A program made the translations under genes and the position numbers. The notes below the pieces were generated by a model. The model saw only the letters and a list, made by a program, of their open reading frames with translations. It made no database searches and was not told where the DNA came from. From positions 1 to 64,000 of the forward strand of contig JAYWHR010000067.1 of the NCBI GenBank assembly GCA_043777675.1: a stretch of 64,000 nucleotides of DNA. The letters are read 5' to 3'. Below, piece after piece: positions 24,097-33,016 of this stretch (the stretch's first letter is position 1; each line of letters opens with the position of its first letter). This stretch comes from JANMDU01 sp043777675 (lineage in GTDB: Bacteria; Pseudomonadota; Gammaproteobacteria; Burkholderiales; Burkholderiaceae_C).

Positions 24097-24723
24097 GTGG
24101 ATTTGCTCTACCCCACCCTCGCAACCGCAATTGCTTACCTCATTGGCTCGCTGAGCTTCGCCGTCATCGTGAGCAAACTCTTTGGTTTGGCTGATCCGCG
24201 CAGCTACGGGAGCAAAAACCCCGGCGCGACCAATGTGCTGCGCTCGGGCTCCAAACCTGCAGCCATCCTCACACTCATTCTTGACGCGCTCAAAGGCTAT
24301 GTGCCTGTGATCTTGGTGCAAATCTACGGCAAGGAATTCGGCTTGGGCGACGGCACGCTGGCTCTCGTAGCGCTCGCAGCCTTTCTCGGGCATGTCTGGC
24401 CAATCTTCTTCAAATTCAAAGGCGGCAAAGGCGTCGCTACGGCTGCGGGCGTGATTTTCGGGATCAATTGGCTTCTAGGCTTGGGCGTATTCGCCAGCTT
24501 CGCTATTGTCTTATTTTTCTTCCGGTGGGTCTCATTTGCATCGATCGTTGCAGCAGCATTTGCACCATTTTTCTATCTACTAGGAGATCGCGGCCCGTGG
24601 TACACCTCCAAAGCCGTGCTGTTTTCCATCTTTATCATGGCGCTCATTCTCGCGTTTCGCCATAAAGAAAATATCAATCGCCTGTTAGTCGGCAAAGAAC
24701 CAAAACTGGGTGAGAAAAAATAG
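24097..24723 (+). CDS. plsY: Glycerol-3-phosphate acyltransferase PlsY
   Basis: This inner membrane enzyme transfers the acyl group from acyl-phosphate to glycerol-3-phosphate, the first step of phospholipid synthesis. It has 208 residues from the GTG at 24097, which is preceded by GGAG at 6-base spacing; the open frame upstream begins in the repeat. Family motifs are SYGSKNPGATNVLRSG, ALKGYVPV, FKGGKGVATAAGV and HKENINRLLVGKEPKLG. It follows pth by 66 bases and may share its transcript. Confidence 0.95.
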   Translation: MDLLYPTLATAIAYLIGSLSFAVIVSKLFGLADPRSYGSKNPGATNVLRSGSKPAAILTLILDALKGYVPVILVQIYGKEFGLGDGTLALVALAAFLGHVWPIFFKFKGGKGVATAAGVIFGINWLLGLGVFASFAIVLFFFRWVSFASIVAAAFAPFFYLLGDRGPWYTSKAVLFSIFIMALILAFRHKENINRLLVGKEPKLGEKK

Positions 24724-24734
24724 AGAAATCAGCG

Positions 24735-24768
24735 AATAGCCTTTACGGAATAAGCGCGGGGCGCTACT
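24735..24768 (-). repeat. Interspersed palindromic repeat, copy H (divergent, intergenic)
   Basis: The reverse complement reads AGTAGCGCCCCGCGCTTATT then CCGTAAAGGCTATT. It keeps the TAGC and GGCTAT arms and the GCGC core but has lost the CCGG motif. It lies between the convergent ends of plsY and the retropepsin-like gene, so it could act as a shared terminator-like hairpin. Confidence 0.5.
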
Positions 24769-24781
24769 CAACAAATAGCTG

Positions 24782-25483
24782 TTAAAAGCGCCGCTCCAGC
24801 ACCATCACATCGCTCGTGCGATTCATCGAGAAGCGGCTAAGAAATGAGTTGCCCAGTAATGCAAAGGGCATGTTGGGGCCGACCACCGCCTCTACATCGT
24901 ATAGTTCCACCTCGCCCACTCGCACAGAATTGAGCACCACGCGCCAGCCTTGCGCCACGCCGTTGGCTGTGCTCATTCTGACAGGCTGGCCTTTTTGATA
25001 ATCAATGCCCATGCGCTGCGCGTCGCTGACGCCAATCGCCACAGCAGTCGCACCCGTATCCACCATGAACTGAATCGCGCGGCCGTTGATCGTGCCATTG
25101 GCCATGAAATGCCCGCCCGAGCCCATGGGTAGCGTGATTCTTCTGCTTTCATTCGCGCCGCCCGCGCTTGCGCCTCCTAAGCTCACCGGCGCATCACCCA
25201 CACGCAGATTCGCGCGTTTGCCAGCAATCTCCAGCACCGCCTGATCACCTGATGCGCTGATCAACTTCACGCCGGCATGCGTCTGCCCTGCTTCGAGAAG
25301 CTTCGGTGCAGCGCCGTCGATCACGAGCAGGCCCTTGCTGCCCATGACCCCAGATAAAGCCACTTTTTGCGACGCATTTTGCGAGATAGCCGGCATGAAT
25401 ACTGCGAGGAGTGCTATAAAAAAGAGAGCGTTTCGCAGACGATCTGTGGCATACATGAACGCAGTGAGTGGTTTGAGATGCAT
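24782..25483 (-). CDS. Retropepsin-like aspartic protease (TIGR02281-type)
   Basis: This 233-residue exported protein has a signal peptide or membrane anchor near residues 16-35 (LRNALFFIALLAVFMPAIS), a small domain, and a single aspartic protease domain with the catalytic FMVDTGATAVAIG. Retropepsin-like proteases work as dimers; the YxxGxxxxxxxxxG-like continuation is present. Family members are periplasmic and of unknown substrate. The signal sequence lies in repeat copy I. It is convergent with plsY. Confidence 0.85.
   Translation of the reverse strand: MHLKPLTAFMYATDRLRNALFFIALLAVFMPAISQNASQKVALSGVMGSKGLLVIDGAAPKLLEAGQTHAGVKLISASGDQAVLEIAGKRANLRVGDAPVSLGGASAGGANESRRITLPMGSGGHFMANGTINGRAIQFMVDTGATAVAIGVSDAQRMGIDYQKGQPVRMSTANGVAQGWRVVLNSVRVGEVELYDVEAVVGPNMPFALLGNSFLSRFSMNRTSDVMVLERRF
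25386..25417 (-). repeat. Interspersed palindromic repeat, copy I (inside a signal peptide)
   Basis: On the minus strand it reads ATAGCACTCCTCGCAGTATT then CATGCCGGCTAT. In the protease gene it is sense and is read as IALLAVFMPAI, the hydrophobic core of the export signal. Confidence 0.75.
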
Positions 25484-25640
25484 AGACTGTCATTGTGAAG
25501 CAATATGTAAACGCAGGTCAGCGGATAAACGCGAAGACTGGCGCGCGCTCGGGTCTGAATCGCGTTGAAGGCAGGTTAAAATGACGAGTTACCAATTAAT
25601 TGCGCGGCTCTAACCAGACGCGCGAAGTGAAATTTAAACC

Positions 25641-25727
25641 GCGCGGGTGGCGAAATTGGTAGACGCACCAGGTTTAGGTCCTGACGGTGGCAACACTGTG
25701 GGGGTTCGAGTCCCCCCCCGCGCACCA
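25641..25727 (+). tRNA. tRNA-Leu (anticodon TAG)
   Basis: An 87-base type II tRNA with a long variable arm and encoded CCA. The anticodon loop TTTAGGT holds TAG between CAGG and CCTG. The D arm AAATTGGTAGACGC and the T arm GGGTTCGAGTCCC are typical. A T-rich tract (25732-25746) follows and may end this transcript before tig. Confidence 0.95.
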
Positions 25728-25760
25728 GAGTTTTTTTTGTTTTTTTAGAAGAGATTGATC

Positions 25761-27074
25761 ATGGCCGTCGCCGTTGAAACCTTAGAAAAATTAGAGCGCA
25801 AGATCACCTTGTCGCTGCCTGTGGCCACCATTCAAACCGAAGTCGAGACCCGTTTGCGCAAGCTCTCGCGTCAAGTCAAAATTGACGGCTTTCGCCCTGG
25901 CAAAGTGCCTATGAGCATCGTGACGCAGCGCTACGGCTACAGCGTGCATTACGAAGTGATTAACGATAAAGTAGGCGAGGCTTTTTCCACAGCGGCTAAT
26001 GAGGCTCAACTTCGCGTGGCAGGCATGCCAAAAATCTCTGAATCAGAAGCCAAAGCCGATGATGGCCAGATGACTTTTGATGCGGTGTTTGAGGTTTACC
26101 CAGATGTCAAAATCGGCGATCTTTCTACTGCGGAAGTTGAAAAAATCACTGCTGACGTATCTGATGCAGCAATCGACCGCACCGTAGAAATTTTGCGCAA
26201 GCAGCGCCGCACCTTTGCCCAACGCTCAGCGACAGACATCACAGCCGAAGGCGATCGCGTGACTGTTGATTTCGTAGGCAAGATTGATGGCGAAGCTTTT
26301 GTAGGCGGTAAAGCCGATGATTTCGCATTCTTGGTTGGCGAAGGCCAAATGCTCAAAGAATTTGACTCTGCTGTACGCGGCATGAAGCTTGGCGAGAGCA
26401 AAACTTTCCCCTTAGCTTTCCCTGCCGATTACCACGGTGCAGATGTGGCCGGCAAAACGGCTGACTTCCTTGTCACCGTGAAAAAGCTTGAAGCTCAGCA
26501 TTTGCCTGATGTGAACGAAGCTTTTGCCAAGTCGCTGGGCATTGCAGACAGCTCAATTGAAGGCTTGCGCGCAGATATCAAGAAGAATCTCGAGCGCGAA
26601 GTGAAATTCCGTTTGATCGCCAAGAACAAAGGCGCTGTGATGGATGCGCTCATCGGCAAGGCTGAGCTCGATCTGCCGCAGAGCATTGTGCAATCTGAAC
26701 TCGATCGCTTGGCAGAGGCAGCCCGTGCTGATCTGAAATCTCGCGGTATCAAAGATGCTGACAAAGCCCCGATCCCCGACGACATCTTCCGCCCGCAGGC
26801 AGAACGCCGTGTGCGCTTGGGTCTCGTTGTTGCTGAGTTGGTGAAAACCAATGACCTGGGTGCCAAGCCCGAGCAGATCAAAGCCCACATCGAGGAAATG
26901 GCTGCGTCGTATGAGAAGCCTGCAGACGTGATCCGCTGGTATCAGAGCGATCGTCAGCGCTTGGCTGAAGTGGAAGCCGTGATCATTGAGAACAACGTGA
27001 CGGATTTCGTGCTATCCAAAGCCAAGGTCACAGCGAAGGCTGTTGAGTTTGATGAGCTGATGGGTCAGCAGTAA
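25761..27074 (+). CDS. tig: Trigger factor chaperone
   Basis: This ribosome-associated chaperone and prolyl isomerase has 437 residues. The ATG at 25761 follows AGAAGAG. The ribosome-binding signature GFRPGKVP (in IDGFRPGKVPMSIV) is near residue 47. The FKBP-like domain contains DRVTVDFVGKIDGEAFVGG and GMKLGESKTFPLAFPADY. The C-terminal arms are helical. It heads the tig-clpP-clpX-lon block, with a terminator after it, so clpP has its own promoter or partial readthrough. Confidence 0.97.
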   Translation: MAVAVETLEKLERKITLSLPVATIQTEVETRLRKLSRQVKIDGFRPGKVPMSIVTQRYGYSVHYEVINDKVGEAFSTAANEAQLRVAGMPKISESEAKADDGQMTFDAVFEVYPDVKIGDLSTAEVEKITADVSDAAIDRTVEILRKQRRTFAQRSATDITAEGDRVTVDFVGKIDGEAFVGGKADDFAFLVGEGQMLKEFDSAVRGMKLGESKTFPLAFPADYHGADVAGKTADFLVTVKKLEAQHLPDVNEAFAKSLGIADSSIEGLRADIKKNLEREVKFRLIAKNKGAVMDALIGKAELDLPQSIVQSELDRLAEAARADLKSRGIKDADKAPIPDDIFRPQAERRVRLGLVVAELVKTNDLGAKPEQIKAHIEEMAASYEKPADVIRWYQSDRQRLAEVEAVIIENNVTDFVLSKAKVTAKAVEFDELMGQQ

Positions 27075-27096
27075 CCCTGCTAAAAACCTATTGTTT

Positions 27097-27135
27097 GGGG
27101 CTTGCATCCAGCGATGTGAGCCCCATTTTTATTTT
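27097..27135 (+). terminator. Rho-independent terminator after tig
   Basis: A stem GGGGCTTGCATC pairs with GATGTGAGCCCC around a short CAGC loop, followed by ATTTTTATTTTTA. It lies 22 bases after the tig stop. Confidence 0.85.
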
Positions 27136-27180
27136 TACCGCAATTTTGCGCTACAGTAAGCATAGCAAGGAGCTCCTGTC

Positions 27181-27873
27181 ATGAATCAATATTTCAATCC
27201 TCTGTCCGCTCAAGATCCAATTAGCAGCAGCGCTCAACGTCGCCTTGATCGCTTCGCAGAAACCACCTTCGAACCAGCGCAAGCTCTCGGCATGGTGCCC
27301 ATGGTGATCGAGCAATCTGGCCGTGGCGAGCGAGCCTACGATATTTATTCCCGGCTGCTCAAAGAGCGCATCATTTTTTTGGTCGGCCCGGTAGAGGATT
27401 ACATGGCCAATCTCGTGGTGGCACAGATGCTTTTTTTAGAGAGCGAAAATCCAGACAAAGATGTGTTTATCTATATTAATTCCCCGGGCGGTTCAGTCAG
27501 CGCTGGCTTGGCGATTTACGACACGATGAATTTCATCAAACCCGATATCTCGACGCTGTGCACAGGCATGGCCGCCAGTATGGGCTCTTTTCTCTTAATG
27601 GCCGGCACCAAAGGCAAGCGCATTGCCCTGCCCAACTCCAGCATCATGATGCACCAGCCCTCCGGCGGTGCGCGCGGCATGGCCAGCGATATTGAAATAT
27701 CTGCCCGCGAAATTTTGAAAACACGCGAACAACTCAATAAGATTTACGCCGACCAAACCGGTCAACCCGTCGAAAAAATCGCCCGTGATGTCGAGCGCGA
27801 TTACTGGCTTTCTGCTCAAGAAGCGAAGGATTATGGTTTAGTCGATCAAGTGATCGCCAAGCGCCCGACCTAA
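27181..27873 (+). CDS. clpP: ATP-dependent Clp protease proteolytic subunit
   Basis: This serine protease forms the tetradecameric barrel that degrades substrates delivered by ClpX or ClpA. It has 230 residues. The catalytic Ser is in CTGMAASMGSFLL, the His in IMMHQPSGG and the Asp in ARDVERDYWLS. An extended N-terminus precedes the core, with a likely propeptide. A clear AAGGAG site precedes the ATG. clpX follows after 77 bases. Confidence 0.97.
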   Translation: MNQYFNPLSAQDPISSSAQRRLDRFAETTFEPAQALGMVPMVIEQSGRGERAYDIYSRLLKERIIFLVGPVEDYMANLVVAQMLFLESENPDKDVFIYINSPGGSVSAGLAIYDTMNFIKPDISTLCTGMAASMGSFLLMAGTKGKRIALPNSSIMMHQPSGGARGMASDIEISAREILKTREQLNKIYADQTGQPVEKIARDVERDYWLSAQEAKDYGLVDQVIAKRPT

Positions 27874-27950
27874 TCCAGTCAAGGTAACAGTGCTCGAAAC
27901 GGCTATAGCAAGCGGTATCATTGGGTTACACCCATTTTTGGAATAAACCC

Positions 27951-29216
27951 ATGGCAGACCGTAAAGGCACTTCCTCCAGCGAAAAAACGCTGTACTGCTC
28001 CTTCTGCGGCAAAAGCCAGCACGAAGTGAAAAAACTCATCGCAGGCCCTTCGGTCTTTATCTGCGATGAGTGCATTGATTTGTGCAACGACATCATCCGC
28101 GATGAAGTCTTGCCTGAACTCGAAAAAGCAGCAAAGAATGATTTGCCCACTCCGCTTGAGATCAAGCAACACCTAGATACTTATGTGATTGGCCAAACGA
28201 CGGCCAAGCGCGCGATGGCTGTTGCCGTATATAACCACTACAAACGCTTGCGCCACAAAGAAAAAGCCAAGAAAGACGATGTTGAACTCACCAAGACAAA
28301 TATCTTGCTGATTGGCCCGACAGGCTCTGGCAAAACCTATCTCGCGCAAACTCTAGCTCGCATGCTGGATGTGCCCTTTGTGATGGCCGATGCCACCACA
28401 CTGACAGAAGCTGGATATGTCGGCGAAGACGTTGAAAACATCATCTCCAAATTGCTTCAAGCCTGCAATTACGATGTGGAAAAAGCGCAGCGTGGCATTG
28501 TGTATATCGACGAGATCGACAAAATCTCCCGCAAATCTGACAACCCATCTATCACCCGTGATGTGAGCGGAGAAGGCGTGCAGCAGGCCTTGCTCAAGCT
28601 CGTGGAAGGCACGATGGCTGGCGTACCTCCGCAAGGCGGTCGCAAGCATCCGAACCAAGATTTCTTGCAGGTTGATACGACGAACATCTTATTCATCTGC
28701 GGCGGTGCCTTCCAAGGCTTGGAAAAATTGGTGGAAGCGCGGCAAGAAGCCGGCGGTATTGGCTTTGGCGCTTCAGTCAAAAGCAAAAAGCAACGTAGCC
28801 TCAGCGACACCTTCAAAGAGATTGAACCCGAAGATCTGATCAAGTTTGGCCTGATCCCGGAGCTGATTGGGCGCTTGCCCGTGATTGCTACGCTGGATGA
28901 GTTGAGCGAAGATGCACTCATGCAAATTTTGACGGAACCGAAAAATGCGGTCATCAAGCAATACGCCAAGCTACTTGCCATGGAAGGAGCGGAGTTAGAA
29001 GTGCGCCCGAATGCTTTGCGCGCGATTGCGCGTAAAGCCCAAGTGCGTAAAACGGGCGCACGCGGCCTGCGCTCCATCCTTGAAGCTGCGCTGATCGACA
29101 CCATGTTTGAATTGCCCGATACGAGTAATGTGGCCAAAGTCGTGGTGGATGAATCCACCATTGATGAGGGCAAACCACCTTTGCTCGTTTACAGGGACGA
29201 AGCTAAGAAAGCCTGA
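27951..29216 (+). CDS. clpX: ATP-dependent Clp protease ATP-binding subunit ClpX
   Basis: This AAA+ unfoldase feeds tagged proteins to ClpP. It has 421 residues from the ATG at 27951. The N-terminal zinc-binding domain has CSFCGKSQ and CDEC. Walker A is GPTGSGKT, Walker B IVYIDEIDK, the pore loop GYVGED and the sensor 2 region ARGLRSILE. The IGF-type loop that docks ClpP appears as IGFGAS. It is adjacent to clpP and lon as in most betaproteobacteria. Confidence 0.97.
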   Translation: MADRKGTSSSEKTLYCSFCGKSQHEVKKLIAGPSVFICDECIDLCNDIIRDEVLPELEKAAKNDLPTPLEIKQHLDTYVIGQTTAKRAMAVAVYNHYKRLRHKEKAKKDDVELTKTNILLIGPTGSGKTYLAQTLARMLDVPFVMADATTLTEAGYVGEDVENIISKLLQACNYDVEKAQRGIVYIDEIDKISRKSDNPSITRDVSGEGVQQALLKLVEGTMAGVPPQGGRKHPNQDFLQVDTTNILFICGGAFQGLEKLVEARQEAGGIGFGASVKSKKQRSLSDTFKEIEPEDLIKFGLIPELIGRLPVIATLDELSEDALMQILTEPKNAVIKQYAKLLAMEGAELEVRPNALRAIARKAQVRKTGARGLRSILEAALIDTMFELPDTSNVAKVVVDESTIDEGKPPLLVYRDEAKKA

Positions 29217-29275
29217 TGCACCGCCTACAGTGGTGATGCGCGGCTAGTGATCTGATTTTTTGAGAGTGAAAAGCC

Positions 29276-31714
29276 ATGTCTGGTGCCACAACCCTACCCT
29301 CTGATCCAATGGATCTGCCGCTACTGCCTTTGCGCGACGTGGTCGTGTTTCCTCATATGGTGATTCCACTTTTTGTGGGCCGGCTTAAGAGCATCAAAGC
29401 GCTAGAGACCGCCATGGAAACGGATCGCCGCATCATGCTTGTGGCGCAAAAAGCTGCCGCGAAAGACGAGCCAGTTGTTGAAGACATGTTTGGCGTCGGC
29501 TGCGTCTCCACAATTTTGCAGATGCTCAAGTTGCCCGACGGCACGGTGAAAGTATTGGTAGAAGGCCAGCAGCGCGCAACAGTTAATCAAATCATTGAAG
29601 GCGAGGCGCATTTTCATGCCAACGTGACGCCGCACAACGGCGCAGCGCCCACGCCAGATAGCCTGACAGCGATAGAGGCCGTGCGCCGAGCGGTGGTTAG
29701 TCAGTTCGATCAATACGTCAAGCTCAATAAAAAAATCCCACCGGAGATTCTCACCTCAATTTCCAGCATCGATGATGCAGGCCGCTTGGCCGATACCATT
29801 GCTGCGCATACGCCGCTCAAGCTTGAAAACAAGCAAACTGTTCTGGAGCTGATGGATGTCAAGGCGAGATTAGAGAATGTATTTGAGCAATTAGATCGTG
29901 AGCTTGAAATCCTCAATGTGGATAAAAAAATCCGCAGCCGCGTGAAGCGCCAGATGGAGAAAAATCAGCGCGATTTTTATCTGAATGAGCAAGTCAAGGC
30001 GATTCAAAAAGAATTGGGCGACGGCGAAGATGGCGCAGACATCGAAGAGATTGAGAAGAAAATCAAGGCCTCCAAAATGCCTCCAGAGGCGCGTAAGAAA
30101 GCAGACTCGGAGCTTAAAAAGCTCAAGCTCATGTCGCCTATGTCAGCCGAAGCCACCGTGGTACGCAACTACATTGATGTGTTGATCGGTCTGCCATGGA
30201 GCAAAAAAACCAAAATCAAGCATGATTTAGGCAATGCAGAAACCGTGCTGAACTCGGATCACTTTGGTTTGGACAAAGTCAAAGATCGCATTCTGGAATA
30301 TCTCGCAGTGCAGCAGCGTGTCGATAAAGTCAAAGCGCCTATTCTCTGCTTGGTAGGCCCTCCTGGCGTAGGCAAGACGTCTCTCGGCCAATCGATTGCC
30401 AAAGCCACAGGCCGCAAATATGTGCGCATGGCCTTGGGCGGCATGCGTGATGAAGCTGAGATTCGCGGTCATCGCCGCACGTACATCGGCGCGCTGCCTG
30501 GCAAGATCTTGCAAAGCCTCACCAAAATAGGCGCGCGCAATCCGCTCTTCTTGCTCGATGAGATCGACAAAATGGGGCACGATATGCGCGGCGATCCTTC
30601 GAGCGCCTTGCTTGAGGTGCTTGATCCTGAGCAAAATCACACGTTCAGCGATCATTATGTTGATGTCGATTTCGATTTGAGCGATGTGATGTTTGTGGCC
30701 ACATCCAATTCGATGAACATTCCCCCTGCTCTTCTTGATCGCATGGAAGTCATCCGCCTCTCGGGTTATACCGAAGATGAGAAAACCGCCATTGCGCTGC
30801 GCTATCTCCTACCCAAGCAATTAGAAAACAATGGTGTGAAAGCGGCTGAGCTTGATGTGCAAGAAGATGCCGTGCGCGATATCGTGCGCTACTACACGCG
30901 TGAAGCGGGCGTGCGCTCTCTGGAGCGCGAACTGTCTAAGATTTGCCGAAAGGTTGTCAAAGGCATCTTGCTGAAAAAATACACAGAGCAAGTGAAGGTC
31001 ACGTCTGAAAATCTCAATGATTTTGTGGGCGTTCGTAAATTCAACTATGGCCGCGCTGAGCAGAGCAGCCAAGTGGGGCAAGTGGTAGGCTTGGCATGGA
31101 CAGAAGTAGGCGGCGATTTGCTGACCATTGAGGCGGCCATCATGCCCGGCAAAGGTGCGATTACACGCACTGGTTCGCTGGGCGATGTGATGAAAGAATC
31201 GGTGGAAGCTGCGCGCACGGTGGTGCGTTCGCGCTCGCGCCGCTTAGGCATCAAAGATGAGATGTTTGAGAAAAAAGATGTTCATATCCATGTGCCTGAC
31301 GGTGCAACCCCCAAAGACGGCCCAAGCGCTGGCATTGCCATGACAACCGCCCTCGTCTCTGCGCTTACCGGTATCCCCGTAAAAGCCTCGGTGGCTATGA
31401 CCGGCGAGATCACCTTGCGCGGTGAAGTCACAGGCATTGGCGGTTTAAAAGAAAAGTTGCTCGCTGCACTGCGCGGGGATATTAAAACCGTACTCATCCC
31501 CGAAGAAAACGTGAAAGATTTGGCCGACATTCCAGAGAACGTGAAAAACGGTATGGAAATCATTCCCGTAAAATGGATTGATCAAGTGCTGCAAGCGGCT
31601 CTGGAGCGTATGCCTGTGCCTTTAACCGATGAAGAAATCGCTTCGATGGATGTGGTGGCTGCGGCCAGCACGACAAAAAAAGCAGCAGAAAAAACCAAGG
31701 TCGTTAAACACTAA
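29276..31714 (+). CDS. lon: Lon ATP-dependent protease
   Basis: This hexameric AAA+ serine protease degrades misfolded and regulatory proteins. It has 812 residues. The N-terminal substrate domain starts with LPLLPLRDVVVFPHM, a coiled coil follows, Walker A is GPPGVGKTS, Walker B FLLDEIDKMG, and the catalytic Ser is in PKDGPSAGIAM with a Lys about 43 residues later in VTGIGGLKEKLL. A Lys-rich tail ends the protein. An extended -10 promoter for the tRNA cluster overlaps its 3' end. Confidence 0.97.
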   Translation: MSGATTLPSDPMDLPLLPLRDVVVFPHMVIPLFVGRLKSIKALETAMETDRRIMLVAQKAAAKDEPVVEDMFGVGCVSTILQMLKLPDGTVKVLVEGQQRATVNQIIEGEAHFHANVTPHNGAAPTPDSLTAIEAVRRAVVSQFDQYVKLNKKIPPEILTSISSIDDAGRLADTIAAHTPLKLENKQTVLELMDVKARLENVFEQLDRELEILNVDKKIRSRVKRQMEKNQRDFYLNEQVKAIQKELGDGEDGADIEEIEKKIKASKMPPEARKKADSELKKLKLMSPMSAEATVVRNYIDVLIGLPWSKKTKIKHDLGNAETVLNSDHFGLDKVKDRILEYLAVQQRVDKVKAPILCLVGPPGVGKTSLGQSIAKATGRKYVRMALGGMRDEAEIRGHRRTYIGALPGKILQSLTKIGARNPLFLLDEIDKMGHDMRGDPSSALLEVLDPEQNHTFSDHYVDVDFDLSDVMFVATSNSMNIPPALLDRMEVIRLSGYTEDEKTAIALRYLLPKQLENNGVKAAELDVQEDAVRDIVRYYTREAGVRSLERELSKICRKVVKGILLKKYTEQVKVTSENLNDFVGVRKFNYGRAEQSSQVGQVVGLAWTEVGGDLLTIEAAIMPGKGAITRTGSLGDVMKESVEAARTVVRSRSRRLGIKDEMFEKKDVHIHVPDGATPKDGPSAGIAMTTALVSALTGIPVKASVAMTGEITLRGEVTGIGGLKEKLLAALRGDIKTVLIPEENVKDLADIPENVKNGMEIIPVKWIDQVLQAALERMPVPLTDEEIASMDVVAAASTTKKAAEKTKVVKH

Positions 31715-31732
31715 GATTTTTACTGCTATAAT
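31704..31732 (+). promoter_or_regulatory. Extended -10 promoter of the Gly-Cys-Leu tRNA cluster
   Basis: A perfect TATAAT (31727-31732) preceded by TGC forms an extended -10, with TTAAAC 17 bases upstream as a weak -35. Transcription would begin near the 5' end of tRNA-Gly at 31744. The -35 region overlaps the lon stop. Confidence 0.7.
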
Positions 31733-31743
31733 TTGGCTCTCTC

Positions 31744-31819
31744 GCGGGAATAGCTCAGTTGGTAGAGCGCAACCTTGCCAAGGTTGAGGTCGAGAGTTCG
31801 AGACTCTTTTCCCGCTCCA
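31744..31819 (+). tRNA. tRNA-Gly (anticodon GCC)
   Basis: A 76-base cloverleaf with CCA encoded. The anticodon arm has stem CAACC/GGTTG around loop TTGCCAA, giving GCC. The T arm carries GAGTTCGAGACTC. First gene of a three-tRNA run. Confidence 0.95.
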
Positions 31820-31826
31820 AATTTCT

Positions 31827-31855
31827 AAAAAGGGAAGCAATTGCTTCCCTTTTTG
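31827..31855 (+). terminator. Hairpin terminator between tRNA-Gly and tRNA-Cys
   Basis: AAAAAGGGAAGCAA is followed directly by its reverse complement and a T run (TTTTT), able to work in both directions. Partial readthrough would be required if one promoter serves all three tRNAs. Confidence 0.8.
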
Positions 31856-31882
31856 GTTTGTAGACTAGTTTGTAGGTACAGT

Positions 31883-31956
31883 GGCGCGATAGCAAAGCGG
31901 TTATGCCCCGGATTGCAAATCCGGTCAGCCCAGTTCGACTCTGGGTCGCGCCTCCA
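31883..31956 (+). tRNA. tRNA-Cys (anticodon GCA)
   Basis: A 74-base cloverleaf with CCA encoded. The anticodon stem CCGGA/TCCGG encloses TTGCAAA. Acceptor GGCGCGA pairs with TCGCGCC. Confidence 0.95.
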
Positions 31957-32058
31957 GATTTGGAAACAGCATGAATGCTGTTGTTCTTTTGGAAATCAAA
32001 GCGCCTCGGCATATGTTCGAGGCGTTTTTGTTTGACAATCTATATATTGAAGTTTCCA

Positions 32059-32151
32059 GCCTCGATGGTGAAATAGGTAGACACAGCGGACTTAAAATCC
32101 GCCGCTTCGTTCATAGCGGGCGTACCGGTTCGATTCCGGTTCGAGGCACCA
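32059..32151 (+). tRNA. tRNA-Leu (anticodon TAA)
   Basis: A 93-base type II tRNA with CCA encoded. The anticodon stem GCGGA/TCCGC encloses CTTAAAA, so the anticodon is TAA. The long variable arm and the GGTTCGATTCC T arm are typical. Last of the three-tRNA run. Confidence 0.95.
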
Positions 32152-32313
32152 TTCTTTATCTTTTTATTAAAACCTTAGCGCTCTCGAACCGGTTCACCGA
32201 AGGGCGGTGTTGACGAAGCGCGCAAGCGCACTTGGTTCGATTGTCATCACAGCTACTGTTTAGACTTAACAAAAAATAAACACGGCGTACCACCAAAGTT
32301 ATAAACTGTCCTC

Positions 32314-32958
32314 ATGGCATCCTCCTACGCTCCCCCCTTTGAAATCCATGTGCATGGCGAAGTGCCTCTGCGCCCGGATGTATCGTATGGTCAATTGCAA
32401 GATGCGCTAAAGCCGCTTTGGTCTTACGCAGGTGCATCCTCTTTGGCTAAGGGCGCAGTCAGCTCTTATGAAGAAGAGCCCGGTATTCGGGTGGATGATA
32501 AAGAACATGTGCTTAGCATCTGCTGGACGGTGGCAGCCGATGAGGCCTTTCGCAGCAGTTTGGAAGAAATGTGCATGAATCTCAACGAGTTATCTAGCGC
32601 AGGCGCGGCCATTGAAATCAGTATTTATGACACAGAATTCGACGATGAAGATGAAGAAAACGAGACACAAGAATCGCGCGACGATTTTTTGATGCTTTTC
32701 GTGGGCCCTACGCCCGGCGACATCATGCAAGTCCAGCGCGATATTCTTATTGAGGATGTGACGGCTGTGATGGAGCGCCATTTTGAGAAAACCGAAATGG
32801 GCGACGTGGTGGCTGAAATTGACAAAATGTTTAGCAAGCGCTTTGATGCGATGGTCAACTCACTGACGATTCCTCGCAGTCTGCGAGGTGGGCCCGGCGC
32901 TGCGGGAGGTTTAGGCGGGCATGGCGGTGGCGGACGCAAACCTCGGCATTTGCACTGA
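32314..32958 (+). CDS. Conserved hypothetical protein with Gly/His-rich tail
   Basis: This 214-residue cytoplasmic protein resembles an uncharacterised family I associate with Burkholderiales (DUF6806-type, from memory). It begins SSYAPPFEIHVHGEVPLRPD, has an acidic loop (FDDEDEENETQESRDD) and a helix DIMQVQRDILIEDVTAVMERHFE, and ends in a low-complexity Gly/His/Arg tail (GGLGGHGGGGRKPRHLH). No catalytic motif is evident. It has its own intergenic region after the tRNA cluster. Confidence 0.72.
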   Translation: MASSYAPPFEIHVHGEVPLRPDVSYGQLQDALKPLWSYAGASSLAKGAVSSYEEEPGIRVDDKEHVLSICWTVAADEAFRSSLEEMCMNLNELSSAGAAIEISIYDTEFDDEDEENETQESRDDFLMLFVGPTPGDIMQVQRDILIEDVTAVMERHFEKTEMGDVVAEIDKMFSKRFDAMVNSLTIPRSLRGGPGAAGGLGGHGGGGRKPRHLH

Positions 32959-33016
32959 ATCCTTGAATGCGACACCAGCTCGCAAAGCAGCCTCCAAACA
33001 GTGAGAAAATTGAATC

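Noticed and set aside
32180..32250. GGTTC-containing sequence after tRNA-Leu(TAA) that looks like a tRNA fragment
   Set aside because: No acceptor or anticodon arm can be folded; resemblance is limited to a GAACCGGTTC palindrome.
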